Below, piece by piece: positions 1-9,901 of a stretch of DNA of 64,000 bases (position 1 is its first letter; each line of letters starts with the position of its first letter). Under the pieces are notes generated by a model. It saw only the letters and a program-made list of their open reading frames with translations, searched no databases and was not told the DNA's origin. The position numbers and the translations under genes are program-made. This DNA is from an uncultured Erythrobacter sp. (GTDB lineage: Bacteria; Pseudomonadota; Alphaproteobacteria; Sphingomonadales; Sphingomonadaceae): NCBI GenBank assembly GCA_947502305.1, contig CANMZA010000002.1, positions 587,041-651,040 of the forward strand, read 5' to 3'.

Positions 1-49
1 GCATCGAAAGCATCACCGCATGCATTCGCAGCGAGAAAGCGGTTCCGCA

Positions 50-604
50 ATGAAGCGCCTGATCGACATTGTCGTTAGCGGCGGGGCGCTGCTGGTTTTG
101 GCGCCTTTGATGGCGGTGTTGATCGTCTGGATTCGGCTCGACAGTCCCGGCCCGGCTTTGTTTCGTCAAACCCGGATTGGGCGCGGCGCGGTGCCGTTTA
201 CGATCCTGAAATTCCGCAGCATGGTGAGCGATGCGGAGGCGCGCGGCGGGTATTCCACGCAGGTTGGCGATCCGCGCATCACCCGTGCGGGCGCGTTTGT
301 GCGGCGGACGAGCCTTGATGAATTGCCGCAACTTTTGAATGTTTTGCGCGGTGATATGAGCCTGGTCGGGCCGCGCCCAGACACCCCGATGCAGCAAAGC
401 AATTACACCCAAGCCGATTGGCAACGCCGTCATAGCGTGCGCCCCGGCATCACCGGCTTGGCGCAGGCGCGTTTACGCTCTGCCGCCACGGCGGAGCAGC
501 GATTGGCGCTGGATTTGGAATATGCCGAGAATGCCAGCGTGGGGCGCGATTTTTCGATCCTGCTGGAAACCGTTCGTACTCTGCTGAAACGTGAGGCCGT
601 CTGA
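50..604 (+). CDS. PglC-like initiating sugar-phosphate transferase
   Basis: This is a short bacterial sugar transferase that would move a sugar-1-phosphate from a UDP-sugar to undecaprenyl phosphate at the inner face of the inner membrane, the first step of glycan assembly. The start at 50 (184 residues) is chosen over the in-frame ATG at 20 because MKRLIDI is the usual family N-terminus. One hydrophobic re-entrant segment spans about residues 4-30, followed by KFRSM near 54-58, the catalytic Asp-Glu pair in SLDEL (90-91) and GPRP near 107-110. The length matches the monotopic PglC class, not the long WcaJ class. It sits 2 bp upstream of asnB. The exact sugar is not predictable. Confidence 0.9.
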   Translation: MKRLIDIVVSGGALLVLAPLMAVLIVWIRLDSPGPALFRQTRIGRGAVPFTILKFRSMVSDAEARGGYSTQVGDPRITRAGAFVRRTSLDELPQLLNVLRGDMSLVGPRPDTPMQQSNYTQADWQRRHSVRPGITGLAQARLRSAATAEQRLALDLEYAENASVGRDFSILLETVRTLLKREAV

Positions 605-606
605 CA

Positions 607-2454
607 ATGTGCGGAATTTCAGGATATTGGTCTTTCGGCGGACGCAGCGTCGCAATCGACAAAATCGCGGCCATGTCGCGGACACAGGGCCATCGCGGCC
701 CGGATGGGGACGGGGTATTCAGCAATGGCCGCGTGACCTTGGCGAACCAGCGCCTGGCAATCATCGACGTTGAAAATGGCGACCAACCTTTCGTCTCTGA
801 CGACGGCGCGGTGGCGCTGGTGCAAAATGGCGAAATCTTCAATTATGTTGAACTGGGCCAGGAATTGCGCGCCCTTGGCGCAAGGCTGGAAACCGGCTCT
901 GACACAGAAGTGTTGCTCCACGCATACCTCCATTGGGGCCCCGATTTTGTCAGCCGGTTGAACGGCATGTTCGCCATCGCGATCTGGGACAATCGCGATC
1001 AGACCTTGCGCCTTTATCGTGACCGGATCGGGATAAAACCGCTATTCTACAGCGAGGCACCGGGCGCGTTTCTGTTTGCATCAGAGATTAAATCGATCCT
1101 CGCTGGCGGGGTTGCTGCGCAGCTTGATCCCCATGCGCTCGATCTGTTTTTGACCTTCAATTACGTGCCGCCCCCGCATACGGCGTTTAAAGGCATTCGC
1201 CATTTGCCGCCCGGATGCATGGCCGAATTGCGCGCCGATCGGCCGATGCAGATTAAGCGTTGGTGGTCGCTGACGAGCCGCGATCTGGCGCAGCGTAGCG
1301 AGGCCGATTGGACCAGCGAATTTCTGGATGTGTTTGAGGATGCGGTGCGTTTGCGCCTGCGTTCTGATGTGCCGTTTGGCGCGTTTTTATCTGGCGGGGT
1401 CGATTCGACCAGTGTGGTCGGATTTATGGCGCGCAATATGGACAGGCCGGTCCGCACTTTCTCCATTGGCTTTGACGATCCGCGCTTTGATGAAACGGCC
1501 AGCGCAAAACTCGCCGCATCGCGATTTGGCACCGACCATATCGCCGAAATCGTCGATCCGAACATGGTCAGCGCATGGCCCAATGTGATCTGGCATTTGG
1601 ACCAACCGCATGGCGATGTGTCCTTCATGCCGACCCGCCGCGTGTCCGAATTGGCATCGCGCCATGTAAAAGTCGTGCTGACGGGGGATGGCGGGGATGA
1701 ACTGTTTGCGGGCTATGACAAATATCGCAATTTCTTTGAAAAACGCCCCGATGATGAGAGCGACGCGCAATTCCGCAGCGCCTATCTCGCCAATATCTCG
1801 CTGTTCACTCCAGAAGAGAAAAAGCGGTTGTATGGCGAGGATTTCGCCAGCCAAGTGGACCCGGATGCCCCGCATGATTTGCTCAGTGGATATTTCGACG
1901 ACAGCGCGCATTGGGACCGATTGAACCAAGCTCTCAATATCGACATGCAATTGCTGCTCCCCGGCAACAATTTGGTGAAACCGGACCGGATGGGCATGGC
2001 AGAAGGGGTCGAGGCGCGCACGCCGATGCTCGATTACCGGATGATGGAATTTGCCTTCACTATGCCTGCGCAGTTCAAACTGCATAATGGCGAAACCAAA
2101 GCGCTGTTTAAAAAAGCCGTCGCGCCGATGATTGGCGAGGATTTGGCCTACCGCAAGAAACAGATGTTCACCGTGCCGATTGGCGAATGGTTTAAAGACC
2201 GGCTAGCCCCGCAAGCGCGTGCGACATTGCTGGGCAACAATTCGATGACCAGCAGCCTGTTTGATGCCGGACGGATGGGGCAATATCTGGACGCGCATGT
2301 CGCAGGCACAGAAAACCGCACGCGCGAAATTCGCGCGCTGATGGCGATTGAATTGTGGGCGCAGGCGTTTTTGGGCACGGGTGATGGAGGCAGCGGGTTG
2401 GATGGCTCTGGCGGCGCCAATCTAATTGGCGAAAGCGGCGCGGATGCCGGCTGA
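607..2454 (+). CDS. asnB: asparagine synthase-like glutamine amidotransferase
   Basis: The protein is a class II glutamine amidotransferase fused to an ATP-dependent amidating domain. The N-terminal catalytic Cys is at residue 2 (MCGISGY), the glutaminase domain covers about 1-215, and the PP-loop SGGVDST lies near residue 262. At 615 residues it is of the AsnB type common in exopolysaccharide loci of alphaproteobacteria. It may amidate a uronic or nonulosonic acid carboxylate in the polymer, or make asparagine; the operon context favours the former. It starts 2 bp after the sugar transferase stop and overlaps the next gene. The symbol reflects family, not proven function. Confidence 0.88.
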   Translation: MCGISGYWSFGGRSVAIDKIAAMSRTQGHRGPDGDGVFSNGRVTLANQRLAIIDVENGDQPFVSDDGAVALVQNGEIFNYVELGQELRALGARLETGSDTEVLLHAYLHWGPDFVSRLNGMFAIAIWDNRDQTLRLYRDRIGIKPLFYSEAPGAFLFASEIKSILAGGVAAQLDPHALDLFLTFNYVPPPHTAFKGIRHLPPGCMAELRADRPMQIKRWWSLTSRDLAQRSEADWTSEFLDVFEDAVRLRLRSDVPFGAFLSGGVDSTSVVGFMARNMDRPVRTFSIGFDDPRFDETASAKLAASRFGTDHIAEIVDPNMVSAWPNVIWHLDQPHGDVSFMPTRRVSELASRHVKVVLTGDGGDELFAGYDKYRNFFEKRPDDESDAQFRSAYLANISLFTPEEKKRLYGEDFASQVDPDAPHDLLSGYFDDSAHWDRLNQALNIDMQLLLPGNNLVKPDRMGMAEGVEARTPMLDYRMMEFAFTMPAQFKLHNGETKALFKKAVAPMIGEDLAYRKKQMFTVPIGEWFKDRLAPQARATLLGNNSMTSSLFDAGRMGQYLDAHVAGTENRTREIRALMAIELWAQAFLGTGDGGSGLDGSGGANLIGESGADAG

Positions 2455-3154
2455 TGCGCTCGCCTTGATCACGGCGCGCGCGGGGTCAAAGCGTGTGCCG
2501 GGGAAGAACAGCAAATTGCTGGGCGGGAAGCCGCTCGCGGCTTGGACTTTTGACGCCGCTTTGGCTGCACAGAGCTTGGGCCGGGTGCTGCTTTCTACCG
2601 ATGATGCCGCGCTGGCGGAGCTGGCTCAGGCTGCGGGGATTGCGGTGCTGGACCGCCCGGCCGACTTGGCGAGCGATCATGCGACCAGCGTCGATGTCGC
2701 CTTACATGCGCTGGACCATGAACGCGGCGAAGGGCGCGATTGGGGCACGTTATGCTTGCTGCAACCGACCTCTCCTTTCCGGGCAGAGGGGCGCATTGAT
2801 GCAGGTTTGGCGATGATGTCGCGCGGCGTGGATGCGGTTGTTGGCGCGGTCACGCCGGACCATCATCCGCTGCATTGTTTGACCCAAGGCGCGGGCGGCC
2901 ATTTGACACCAGTGGCGGACCCGGCAAAGGCGCAGCGCAGCCAAGATCTGCCGCCTGCATGGGCGCTGACGGGTTCCTTCTATGCGATCCGCAGTGATGC
3001 GTTGCGCGCGCATCGCACTTTCTTGCCGCCCGCAACTTTGCCGCTCGCTTGCGATGCGCCGGGGGAGGGGATTGATATTGACTGGCCGGAAGATTTTGAG
3101 CGGGCAGAACAATTCTTGCGCTCATCCCCGAGCCTATCGGATGGCGCGCGATGA
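2444..3154 (+). CDS. neuA: CMP-nonulosonate (acylneuraminate) cytidylyltransferase
   Basis: The enzyme would activate a sialic-acid-like sugar by transferring CMP from CTP. The N-terminal nucleotide-binding motif ARAGSKRVPGKN is intact near residues 11-22, and the length (236 residues) is normal for NeuA/LegF/PseF cytidylyltransferases. The ATG at 2444 is preferred to an in-frame TTG at 2426 because the conserved beta-strand follows it closely. The gene overlaps the asnB 3' end by 11 bp, which suggests translational coupling. The substrate could be N-acetylneuraminate, legionaminate or a relative; the neighbouring NeuB, NeuC and NeuD-like genes support the pathway but not the exact sugar. Confidence 0.87.
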   Translation: MPADALALITARAGSKRVPGKNSKLLGGKPLAAWTFDAALAAQSLGRVLLSTDDAALAELAQAAGIAVLDRPADLASDHATSVDVALHALDHERGEGRDWGTLCLLQPTSPFRAEGRIDAGLAMMSRGVDAVVGAVTPDHHPLHCLTQGAGGHLTPVADPAKAQRSQDLPPAWALTGSFYAIRSDALRAHRTFLPPATLPLACDAPGEGIDIDWPEDFERAEQFLRSSPSLSDGAR

Positions 3155-4449
3155 AGCGGCTGCTCGGCTCCACCGCTGTTTTGTTGGTGATCACGTTCAG
3201 CTCAAAACTGATTGGATTTGTGCGCGAATTGATCCTGCTGGAATCGCTCGGCATTGGCGCTGATCTTGATGTGTTCGTTGTGCTTTACGGCCTCGTCAAT
3301 TTGCTATCGGGTGCCTTGGGTATTTGCATCGTCACCAGCCTGACGCCGATTGCGAAGGCATACCGAACACGCGGCCAAACGCGGCACTTGCTGTTTGAAG
3401 GCGCGCGTATGGGGGCGCTCACGGGCTTGGCGGCTTTGGCGGCATGCGTGCTCTATATGCTGGCGGTTGGCGCGTCGGAGAATTGGGCGGTCGCGCTGAT
3501 TGTGCCGCTGGTTGTGCCCTTTGCTTTGCTGGCGGAATATCAAGTCGCTTTGTTCCTCTCGCGCGGACAGCGTGTCCCGGTGATTGCGGGCAATCTGATT
3601 ATATCGCTGCCCTTGGTCGCGGCGTTGCTGCTGTTTGATTTGGGCCTCGTCGCCTATGCCGCTGGGCTTGCGGGCAGCTTTGCTTTGCGCGCGGTGATTT
3701 TCAGCGTGCTGCTGCTGCGCAAGGCGGAGCAGGACGATACGGAGCATACAGGGGCGGCGGAACCGGTCCCGCAAACCTCGCTCTTTGGCTTGCGGTTGGC
3801 GCGCACTTTGGCCGGGGGATCGGCGATGTTGGCGATTGCGGCCATCGCGGTAACGGCGCAAATGGCCGCGCGAGAGATTGCCGAGGGGCAGGCAACGATT
3901 GTCGCCTATGGTTTGAAGATCCCGCAATTTATCATCACGTCGATATGGTTTGTTCTGGGCACCGGTTTCTTCGCCGGGTTAGTCACCCAAGGGACAGCCG
4001 GAGCAAAGCGCCGGATCGCGATATATTGCGCGGTCAATGGCGCGATGGCGCTGTGTGTGCTGGCGATGGTCATGGCGATGTCTGTTCTGCCGATCCCCAC
4101 TGCAATAGAGGGCCAAATCGCCGCGAATGGCATGTCCGAAATCACCCTTGTCATCGCGGCCAGCATCCCGTTCCTACCGCTGATCGTGCTGACCCCGCTG
4201 GCGGAGATGACGCAGCGTCTGCTCGCGGCGCAGGAACATCATCGATTGGTTTTGCCGATCACCGGCGCAACATTGCTCGGCGGTTTCGCGGCTCAAGGGC
4301 TCGCCCTTGCCACCTCTTCTTTGGACCTTCTCACATGGTCGCCCGCCATTGGCGGCTTGCTCGGCGGGGTGGTTTGCCTCGGCCTGTTGCTGCAATTGAA
4401 TCTCTCCCGAACCTCAGCGGAAAAGACGCCCTCTCATGCCCCATCCTGA
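3151..4449 (+). CDS. MurJ/Wzx-like lipid-linked glycan flippase
   Basis: This 432-residue polytopic membrane protein resembles the MurJ/MviN and Wzx branch of the MOP exporter superfamily. The N-terminus shows the typical SSKLIGFVRELILLESLG pattern, and about twelve hydrophobic segments follow. It should flip an undecaprenyl-linked oligosaccharide across the inner membrane. It lies between the cytidylyltransferase and the nonulosonate synthase with an ATGA overlap upstream and a 14-bp overlap downstream, so it is likely dedicated to this polymer rather than to peptidoglycan. It is shorter than canonical MurJ (about 510 residues), which fits an accessory role. Confidence 0.8.
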   Translation: MKRLLGSTAVLLVITFSSKLIGFVRELILLESLGIGADLDVFVVLYGLVNLLSGALGICIVTSLTPIAKAYRTRGQTRHLLFEGARMGALTGLAALAACVLYMLAVGASENWAVALIVPLVVPFALLAEYQVALFLSRGQRVPVIAGNLIISLPLVAALLLFDLGLVAYAAGLAGSFALRAVIFSVLLLRKAEQDDTEHTGAAEPVPQTSLFGLRLARTLAGGSAMLAIAAIAVTAQMAAREIAEGQATIVAYGLKIPQFIITSIWFVLGTGFFAGLVTQGTAGAKRRIAIYCAVNGAMALCVLAMVMAMSVLPIPTAIEGQIAANGMSEITLVIAASIPFLPLIVLTPLAEMTQRLLAAQEHHRLVLPITGATLLGGFAAQGLALATSSLDLLTWSPAIGGLLGGVVCLGLLLQLNLSRTSAEKTPSHAPS

Positions 4450-5494
4450 ACCCGCCATCACAATCGCAGGCCGCCGGATTTCGGCCAATGATCCGTGTTA
4501 CATCATCGCAGAGATCGGCGTGAATCACGATGGCGATTTGGACATCGCGCATCAGATGATCGACGCGGCGAAGGAATGCGGCGCGGATGCGGTGAAATTC
4601 CAGACGTTCCGCACAGAGGCCAACATTCTGGCCGACGCGCCCAAGGCCGAATATCAGCAACGCCAAACGGGCGAGGGCAGTCAGTTCGACATGGTCCGCA
4701 AGCTCGAATTGGGTTTTGACGAATTCACGCGGTTAAAGGCGCATTGCGACGACATAGGCATCGAATTTCTCACCACCGCCTTTGATCCAGAGGCACTGGA
4801 ATTCGTTCTGTCTTTATCGCCGGTTTGCCTAAAATGGCCGTCGGGAGAGATCACCAACCTCACCTTGCTCCGCCAAGCGGCGGCATCGGGCCTGCCGGTC
4901 CTGCTGTCCACCGGGATGGCCAGCCTTGCCGACATTGACCGCGCAGCGGAAGAATTGCGTGGCAAATGCGATTTTGCGGTGCTGCAATGTGTTTCCGACT
5001 ATCCCGCCGCGCTGGAGGATCAAAACCTGCGCGTGATGCCCGCTTTTGCCGCCGCATTTGGCACGCCGGTTGGGTTTTCCGATCACACATTGGGATCGGC
5101 CGCCGCGATTGCGGCGCGCGCGCTGGGCATGGCGGTGCTGGAGAAACATTTCACCTTGGACGCTACGCGGCCCGGCCCGGATCATGCTGCCTCGATGGAG
5201 CCTGAGGAATTTAAGGCGATGGTGGCAACCTTGCGGGCGCTGGAGGCCGGGCTTGGCGACGGGGTGAAGCGCCCGGTTAAGGCTGAATTGTCGACCCGTG
5301 ATGTGGCGCGAAAGAGCCTGGTCTTTGCCGGCGACCTACCCGCCGGTCATGTGCTGGAGGCCGGGGATATCTTGGCCAAACGGCCCGGTGATGGGATGGG
5401 GCCGGAATATATCGACATGGTGATGGGGCGGACATTGACCGGCGCTGTCTCAGCGGATCAGCGCGTGGAAATGAGCGATTTAGGAGAGCGGTGA
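4436..5494 (+). CDS. neuB: NeuB-family nonulosonic acid synthase
   Basis: The protein would condense phosphoenolpyruvate with a 6-deoxy or N-acetylated hexose to give a nine-carbon acid. The NeuB TIM barrel covers about residues 20-280, with AEIGVNHDGD near 25-34, DAVKFQT near 52, KWPSGEITN in the middle and GFSDHT near 213. The C-terminal SAF/antifreeze-like domain (about 285-350) contains RKSLVFAGDLPAGHVL. It is 352 residues, normal for the family. It overlaps the flippase gene. Sequence alone does not decide between sialic, legionaminic and pseudaminic synthases; the adjacent NeuC-like epimerase argues against pseudaminic acid. Confidence 0.9.
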   Translation: MPHPEPAITIAGRRISANDPCYIIAEIGVNHDGDLDIAHQMIDAAKECGADAVKFQTFRTEANILADAPKAEYQQRQTGEGSQFDMVRKLELGFDEFTRLKAHCDDIGIEFLTTAFDPEALEFVLSLSPVCLKWPSGEITNLTLLRQAAASGLPVLLSTGMASLADIDRAAEELRGKCDFAVLQCVSDYPAALEDQNLRVMPAFAAAFGTPVGFSDHTLGSAAAIAARALGMAVLEKHFTLDATRPGPDHAASMEPEEFKAMVATLRALEAGLGDGVKRPVKAELSTRDVARKSLVFAGDLPAGHVLEAGDILAKRPGDGMGPEYIDMVMGRTLTGAVSADQRVEMSDLGER

Positions 5495-6195
5495 AGATGC
5501 CAGAAGCAGGGGCGACAACAGGGCAGGCAACAGGTGACCAATCAGTGCGATTGTTTGGTGTTTACGGCGCGGGCGGCTTTGGCCGGGAAGTGATGCCGGT
5601 TTTGACCGAATGGGCGCAGCGGCAGGTCCAACCGGGCGAAACCGCCCGCGCCGTGTTTATCGACGATGCGGCGGGGGACCATCCGCCGGGCAAATATGAT
5701 ATCCTGACGCTGGATCAATTTGCCGCCGCCAATGCTGTTTCACGCGAAGCGGTTCTGGCCGTTGGCAGCGGCGAATTGCGCCAGAAATTGGCCCAAAAAT
5801 GCCGCGATGCCGGGGTTGCGCTGGGCCATGTGATCGCCGCCAATGCGATGGTGCTCGACAATGTCGAAATCGGGGAGGGCGCGGTGCTGTGTCCGTTTTC
5901 TATGATCACGTCAGACACGCAAATCGGCACGCTGTTTCAGGCGAATATCTATGCCTATGTCGCGCATGATTGCGTGGTTGGTGACCGGGTCACGTTGGCA
6001 CCGGGGGCCAAGGTCAATGGCAACGTAGAGATCGGCGATGATGTGTATATCGGGACCGGCGCGGTGATCCGGCCGGGCGCGCCGGGCAACCGCGTTGTGA
6101 TCGGCAAGGGCGCCGTGATCGGCATGGGCGCGGTGGTGACGAAACATGTCGCGCCGGGCACGACTGTGGTCGGCAACCCTGCAAAACCGCTATGA
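5491..6195 (+). CDS. neuD: NeuD/PglD-like sugar acetyltransferase
   Basis: An N-terminal PglD-type nucleotide-sugar-binding fold with GVYGAGGFGREV is followed by a left-handed beta-helix of hexapeptide repeats (about residues 125-230), the signature of acyl transferases using acetyl-CoA. It may N-acetylate a 4-amino sugar nucleotide (PglD/LegH role) or O-acetylate a nonulosonic acid (NeuD role). The listed GTG start at 5491 overlaps the neuB stop and lies 4 nt after a TAGGAG ribosome site; the ATG at 5497 is an alternative. An ATGA overlap links it to the epimerase gene. Confidence 0.85.
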   Translation: MKMPEAGATTGQATGDQSVRLFGVYGAGGFGREVMPVLTEWAQRQVQPGETARAVFIDDAAGDHPPGKYDILTLDQFAAANAVSREAVLAVGSGELRQKLAQKCRDAGVALGHVIAANAMVLDNVEIGEGAVLCPFSMITSDTQIGTLFQANIYAYVAHDCVVGDRVTLAPGAKVNGNVEIGDDVYIGTGAVIRPGAPGNRVVIGKGAVIGMGAVVTKHVAPGTTVVGNPAKPL

Positions 6196-7316
6196 AGATC
6201 GACTATCTCACTGGCAGCCGTGCCGATTTCGGACTGATGCTGCCTTGCCTGCGCGCGCTGGATGCGGCGGAGGATTTTGAGTGCCGGATTGTGGCAACGG
6301 GCCAACATCTCGCACCCGGATATGGCGATACGATCCGCGATATTGAAAGCAGCGGATTGGCGATTGCCGCGCGGATAAAGGTCGCTTTGACCGGGGCGGA
6401 TGGCGGCGAAATGGCGATCGCCATGGCTCAGGAATTGGAGGCGTTGACCCGGTTCTGGGCAAATGAACGGCCCGATGCGGTGATGGTTCTGGGCGATAGG
6501 GGAGAGATGCTGGCGGGCACGCTTGCGGCGATGCATTTGGCGATACCGGTGGTGCATGTCGGCGGGGGTGAACGGTCCGGCACGCTTGATGAAAGTTTTC
6601 GCCATGCGATCACGAAATTGGCGCATATTCACCTGTGTTCCACCGACCTCGCCGCGCGGCGCATTGTGCAAATGGGGGAAGATCCCGCCAATGTGACCGC
6701 CATTGGCGCGCCGGGATTGGTGGGCATTGCGCAGCTCGCGGCGCAGCCGTTCGATTTTGCGGCAAAATGCGGGTTCGCACCGGGGGCAAGGACCGCCTTG
6801 GTTATCTATCATCCGGTGGTGCAAGAAGCGGGCGAGGCCGCCGCGCAGGCCGCCGCGGTGATTGCCGCTGTGAAGGATGTCGGGTTTAATCAACTGGTGC
6901 TGCGCCCCAATTCCGATGCCGGCGGGAAAGCGATTGACGAAATGCTCGATACGCACCGCGATGATGCCAGCATCTGCGTGATCGACCATTTGGCGCGGCC
7001 CGATTACCTCGCAGCGATCCGCTGTGCCGATTTGCTGGTCGGCAATTCATCCTCCGGCATTATTGAATCGGCCAGCCTTGGCACGCCGTGCCTCAATATC
7101 GGTGCGCGTCAGACGGGGCGGGAACGCAACGCAAACACCGCCGATTGCGCCGCGACGGACGCGGCGTCACTGTCTGCGGCCATTGCGCAGGCGCTGTCCG
7201 CAGATGCAAAGGCGGCGAATATTTACGGTGATGGGACGGCGGATCGGCGCTTGGTCGAGGCTCTGCGTGCTGCTGATTTTGGGCCGCAACTGCTGGCCAA
7301 AATGAACGCCTATTGA
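6192..7316 (+). CDS. neuC: NeuC-like hydrolysing UDP-GlcNAc 2-epimerase
   Basis: The protein belongs to the UDP-N-acetylglucosamine 2-epimerase family in its hydrolysing form, which releases ManNAc or a 2,4-diacetamido analogue and UDP to feed NeuB. Family marks are SRADFGLM at the N-terminus, VMVLGDRGEML, the HVGGGERSGTLDESFRHAITK-like segment near residue 120 and LVGNSSSGIIE near 280. The length (374) is standard. It closes the plus-strand operon; a convergent membrane protein gene begins 6 bp away. LegG-type activity on a UDP-diNAc-bacillosamine precursor is an equally good reading if the dehydratase at 14176-16203 serves this pathway. Confidence 0.88.
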   Translation: MKIDYLTGSRADFGLMLPCLRALDAAEDFECRIVATGQHLAPGYGDTIRDIESSGLAIAARIKVALTGADGGEMAIAMAQELEALTRFWANERPDAVMVLGDRGEMLAGTLAAMHLAIPVVHVGGGERSGTLDESFRHAITKLAHIHLCSTDLAARRIVQMGEDPANVTAIGAPGLVGIAQLAAQPFDFAAKCGFAPGARTALVIYHPVVQEAGEAAAQAAAVIAAVKDVGFNQLVLRPNSDAGGKAIDEMLDTHRDDASICVIDHLARPDYLAAIRCADLLVGNSSSGIIESASLGTPCLNIGARQTGRERNANTADCAATDAASLSAAIAQALSADAKAANIYGDGTADRRLVEALRAADFGPQLLAKMNAY

Positions 7317-7322
7317 TGCGTT

Positions 7323-8450
7323 TTATGCGGGGCGCGGCGGGGTGCGGTGCGGCGCGATAGGGCGGGCCGGGGCGGTGCCGCCAAGCGAATAATCCGCGCG
7401 CTCCATCAAACTGCCGCGCGAATAGGCATAGCCAAGCGTGAACATAATCGTGCCAAAGGCGCGGATATCGGTTATAATCGCCTCCATCATACCCAGCGCC
7501 ATAAAGATCACAAAGCACGATAAAAACAGATAGTTACGTTGCCGCCAGCCCTGCAAAGCGAACAAGGCAAGAAACACCAAAAACACGATCAGCGGCACAT
7601 ATCCGTAAGCCACCCAGATCTGCAAAATCAGATTATGCGCATGTTGAATCTCAAGCCGCTGATACACCGGATAGATGTTGAGATAATCGGCAAAGGCGGC
7701 CTCCCCAAAATTGAAGGCAAAGGCACCGCGTGTTTGCGCATAATGCAGGCTGACCTCGATAATTTGCAGCCGCAGCCGGTCGGAGAAATTGTCCATGCTG
7801 AACCCGCGATAAAACAGGATCGCGGCGGCCAAGGCCACGGCGCCAACCATCAGCAAACGTTGCTGGCGGATGTTCTGGAACGACAGCGCCGTCGCCAGCA
7901 AAGTCAGCGCCATCAGCGCGCGCGACGCGGCGAAAAAGGCAAATGCGAACAACAGACCAAGGCATAAAATCCGCAGCCCGCCCTTCATCCGCAGCACCAC
8001 AATCGGCAGAAAAACGGCCAGCATTGATGCGGAATGGTTGTTGTCTGGCGGATAGATGATCGCGTCTTGGCTTAGCTCCGCATCGGTCAAATAGAGATAG
8101 CCGTAAAACAGGCTCATCACCGCCATAAACAGCGGCAAGACCTTCACCAGGCCGCCTTTTTCAATGCCCAGTGAAAACCCGATCACGAGGCTGGCGGCGG
8201 CGAACAGGAATTTGAGCGCGTCGATATTTTGCCCGGATACGCCGTGATTGAAGCTCGGGCCGAGCACGGCCAATCCGGCGAAAATCGCGAAGACCACAAT
8301 CAGCGGCCCCGACCCTTCTGGTAAAGGCGGAACGCGGCGAATGCCTCTGAGCGACAGGGTCAGCCCGACCATCGCAAGCATCGCCCCGGAATAAAGCGGC
8401 GGCATCAGAAAACTGGCGAAAATCGCCGCGAGGGGAAGGAGCGGGTTCAC
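7323..8450 (-). CDS. O-antigen ligase/polymerase-like membrane protein (short)
   Basis: This 375-residue polytopic protein has the layout of the Wzy/WaaL superfamily: clusters of hydrophobic helices and a longer periplasmic loop around residues 205-260. The start is a GTG at 8450 that overlaps the stop of the upstream gene by 4 bp (GTGA), so the two are coupled. It could polymerise the repeat unit or ligate it to a carrier. Its pairing with a second, longer relative suggests a division of labour. I cannot tell polymerase from ligase by sequence. Confidence 0.75.
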   Translation of the reverse strand: MNPLLPLAAIFASFLMPPLYSGAMLAMVGLTLSLRGIRRVPPLPEGSGPLIVVFAIFAGLAVLGPSFNHGVSGQNIDALKFLFAAASLVIGFSLGIEKGGLVKVLPLFMAVMSLFYGYLYLTDAELSQDAIIYPPDNNHSASMLAVFLPIVVLRMKGGLRILCLGLLFAFAFFAASRALMALTLLATALSFQNIRQQRLLMVGAVALAAAILFYRGFSMDNFSDRLRLQIIEVSLHYAQTRGAFAFNFGEAAFADYLNIYPVYQRLEIQHAHNLILQIWVAYGYVPLIVFLVFLALFALQGWRQRNYLFLSCFVIFMALGMMEAIITDIRAFGTIMFTLGYAYSRGSLMERADYSLGGTAPARPIAPHRTPPRPA

Positions 8451-9901
8451 CGGCCAGCGCGTGCCCCAGACTTACTCGCCCTGCTGGATCGGCCCGCGCC
8501 GCCGCGCTGCGCAGCCAATATCCCTAGGAACAACACGAAGGACACCGACGCCGCTGGCGTGCGCAGCGGATAATCAAACACGCTTGCCGCCAATAGGATC
8601 GCCAAACCGGCAAATGCAGCAAAGCGCATGCGCCCTTCATCCCCGCGCGGGCGCAGCAATTGGCGGATATTCGCCCACGCCGCGCGCATAGCCCACACGC
8701 CCAGCACCAGCATGATCAACGCCGCCGCAATGCCGCCATCGCTGATCACTTCGAGCCAATCATTATGCGCGTGGTTGATATAAGCGGGCTGGATCATTTC
8801 GCGCCGCTCATAAATCTCATAAACCTCTGGGAAACTGCCGAAGCCCCAGCCCAGCGGCACCGAATTGCTGATCATGGCCAGCACATCGGGCAGGATCTGG
8901 AATCGCAAATCGGCAAAACTGTCTTTTTCCGCGAGCCGTTCAAACGCCGCCCCGCCGCCCAGCATGAACAATGCCGCGACCGCCACCAAGAACGCCGCCG
9001 CCATGCCCAAAATGGCAAGCCGCACTTTGCGCAAATTGGCGACTCGACCGCTGGCCGCAATCCGTGCCTCGGCAAATAGCGGGGCGGCAATCGCAAACAC
9101 CGCAACCGCCAGCACCGATCCGCTGCGCGATCCGGTCATCACGGCAAACCCGACCAGAATCAGCGCGGCAATGCGCCCGATCCAGAAGAAATGCGGCCCG
9201 TTTTCTTCGCCAAACCGCTCGCCCAGTGCCAGAATGAAGGGAATAATCGCCGCCAGCATCACCGCCTGATGGTTGCGATTGGCGAAGAGGCCGACCGGTT
9301 CCCCTTCATTGGTGGAGGCGTAGAAATACAGGATCGAAGCGCCCGGCGCGATGGATTGGAGCGCCGCCATCCCCGCCGATAACAGCATGAACGCGCAGAC
9401 CAGCAACACCGCTTGCTTGCGGGTTTGGTCATCGCAAACGGCGAATAAGACCAGCACCGCGAGCGGCACGATAAACGCGCCAATCGCATTGACCGTTGCC
9501 ATCGGAGCGACCGAAATTGGTTGCCAGCCCAGTGCTAGACCGGCGGCTTCTTGCCCCGCAACCAAGCTCTCCCGCCCCGGCAAAGCGGCCCAGAGACCGG
9601 GGGGTAAGGGGATCAATTGGATCACCGCGAGCGCAATCAGAGCGGTAAAGGCCATAATCGGCAGCGCAAATCCGGTCCGCTGGGCGCCCCGCAATTGCAC
9701 CAATCCATAAGCCAGCGCCAAAGCCGCCAAGGGCCGCAACAAGACCAAAGACACAACATCGCCGCGCCCGCTGCCGCCGAGCAGCAGAGCGAGCGCCAAG
9801 ATCCCTAGGAACACCGCCTTTGTGAAAAAGGGTGTGCCGGGGCCTTTGGCAGAGGCGCGATTAGCGCGCGGGAGTGACGGTGATTGCATCAAGGAATACA
9901 T
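8447..9901 (-). CDS. O-antigen ligase/polymerase-like membrane protein (long)
   Basis: A polytopic membrane protein with about eleven hydrophobic segments and a large periplasmic loop around residues 330-400 containing AYINHAHNDWLEV, the His-rich H-N-D pattern typical of Wzy_C/O-antigen ligase domains. The open frame extends upstream to 9979, but the ATG at 9901, behind a G-rich stretch, gives a more usual N-terminus; 9889 is another option. It overlaps the 3' end of the upstream gene. It likely polymerises or attaches the surface glycan in the periplasm. Confidence 0.78.
   Translation of the reverse strand: MYSLMQSPSLPRANRASAKGPGTPFFTKAVFLGILALALLLGGSGRGDVVSLVLLRPLAALALAYGLVQLRGAQRTGFALPIMAFTALIALAVIQLIPLPPGLWAALPGRESLVAGQEAAGLALGWQPISVAPMATVNAIGAFIVPLAVLVLFAVCDDQTRKQAVLLVCAFMLLSAGMAALQSIAPGASILYFYASTNEGEPVGLFANRNHQAVMLAAIIPFILALGERFGEENGPHFFWIGRIAALILVGFAVMTGSRSGSVLAVAVFAIAAPLFAEARIAASGRVANLRKVRLAILGMAAAFLVAVAALFMLGGGAAFERLAEKDSFADLRFQILPDVLAMISNSVPLGWGFGSFPEVYEIYERREMIQPAYINHAHNDWLEVISDGGIAAALIMLVLGVWAMRAAWANIRQLLRPRGDEGRMRFAAFAGLAILLAASVFDYPLRTPAASVSFVLFLGILAAQRGGAGRSSRASKSGARAGR

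Noticed and set aside
7539..7967. Plus-strand frames inside the O-antigen ligase genes
   Set aside because: They are shadows of the minus-strand membrane protein genes, with no ribosome sites and low-complexity products.
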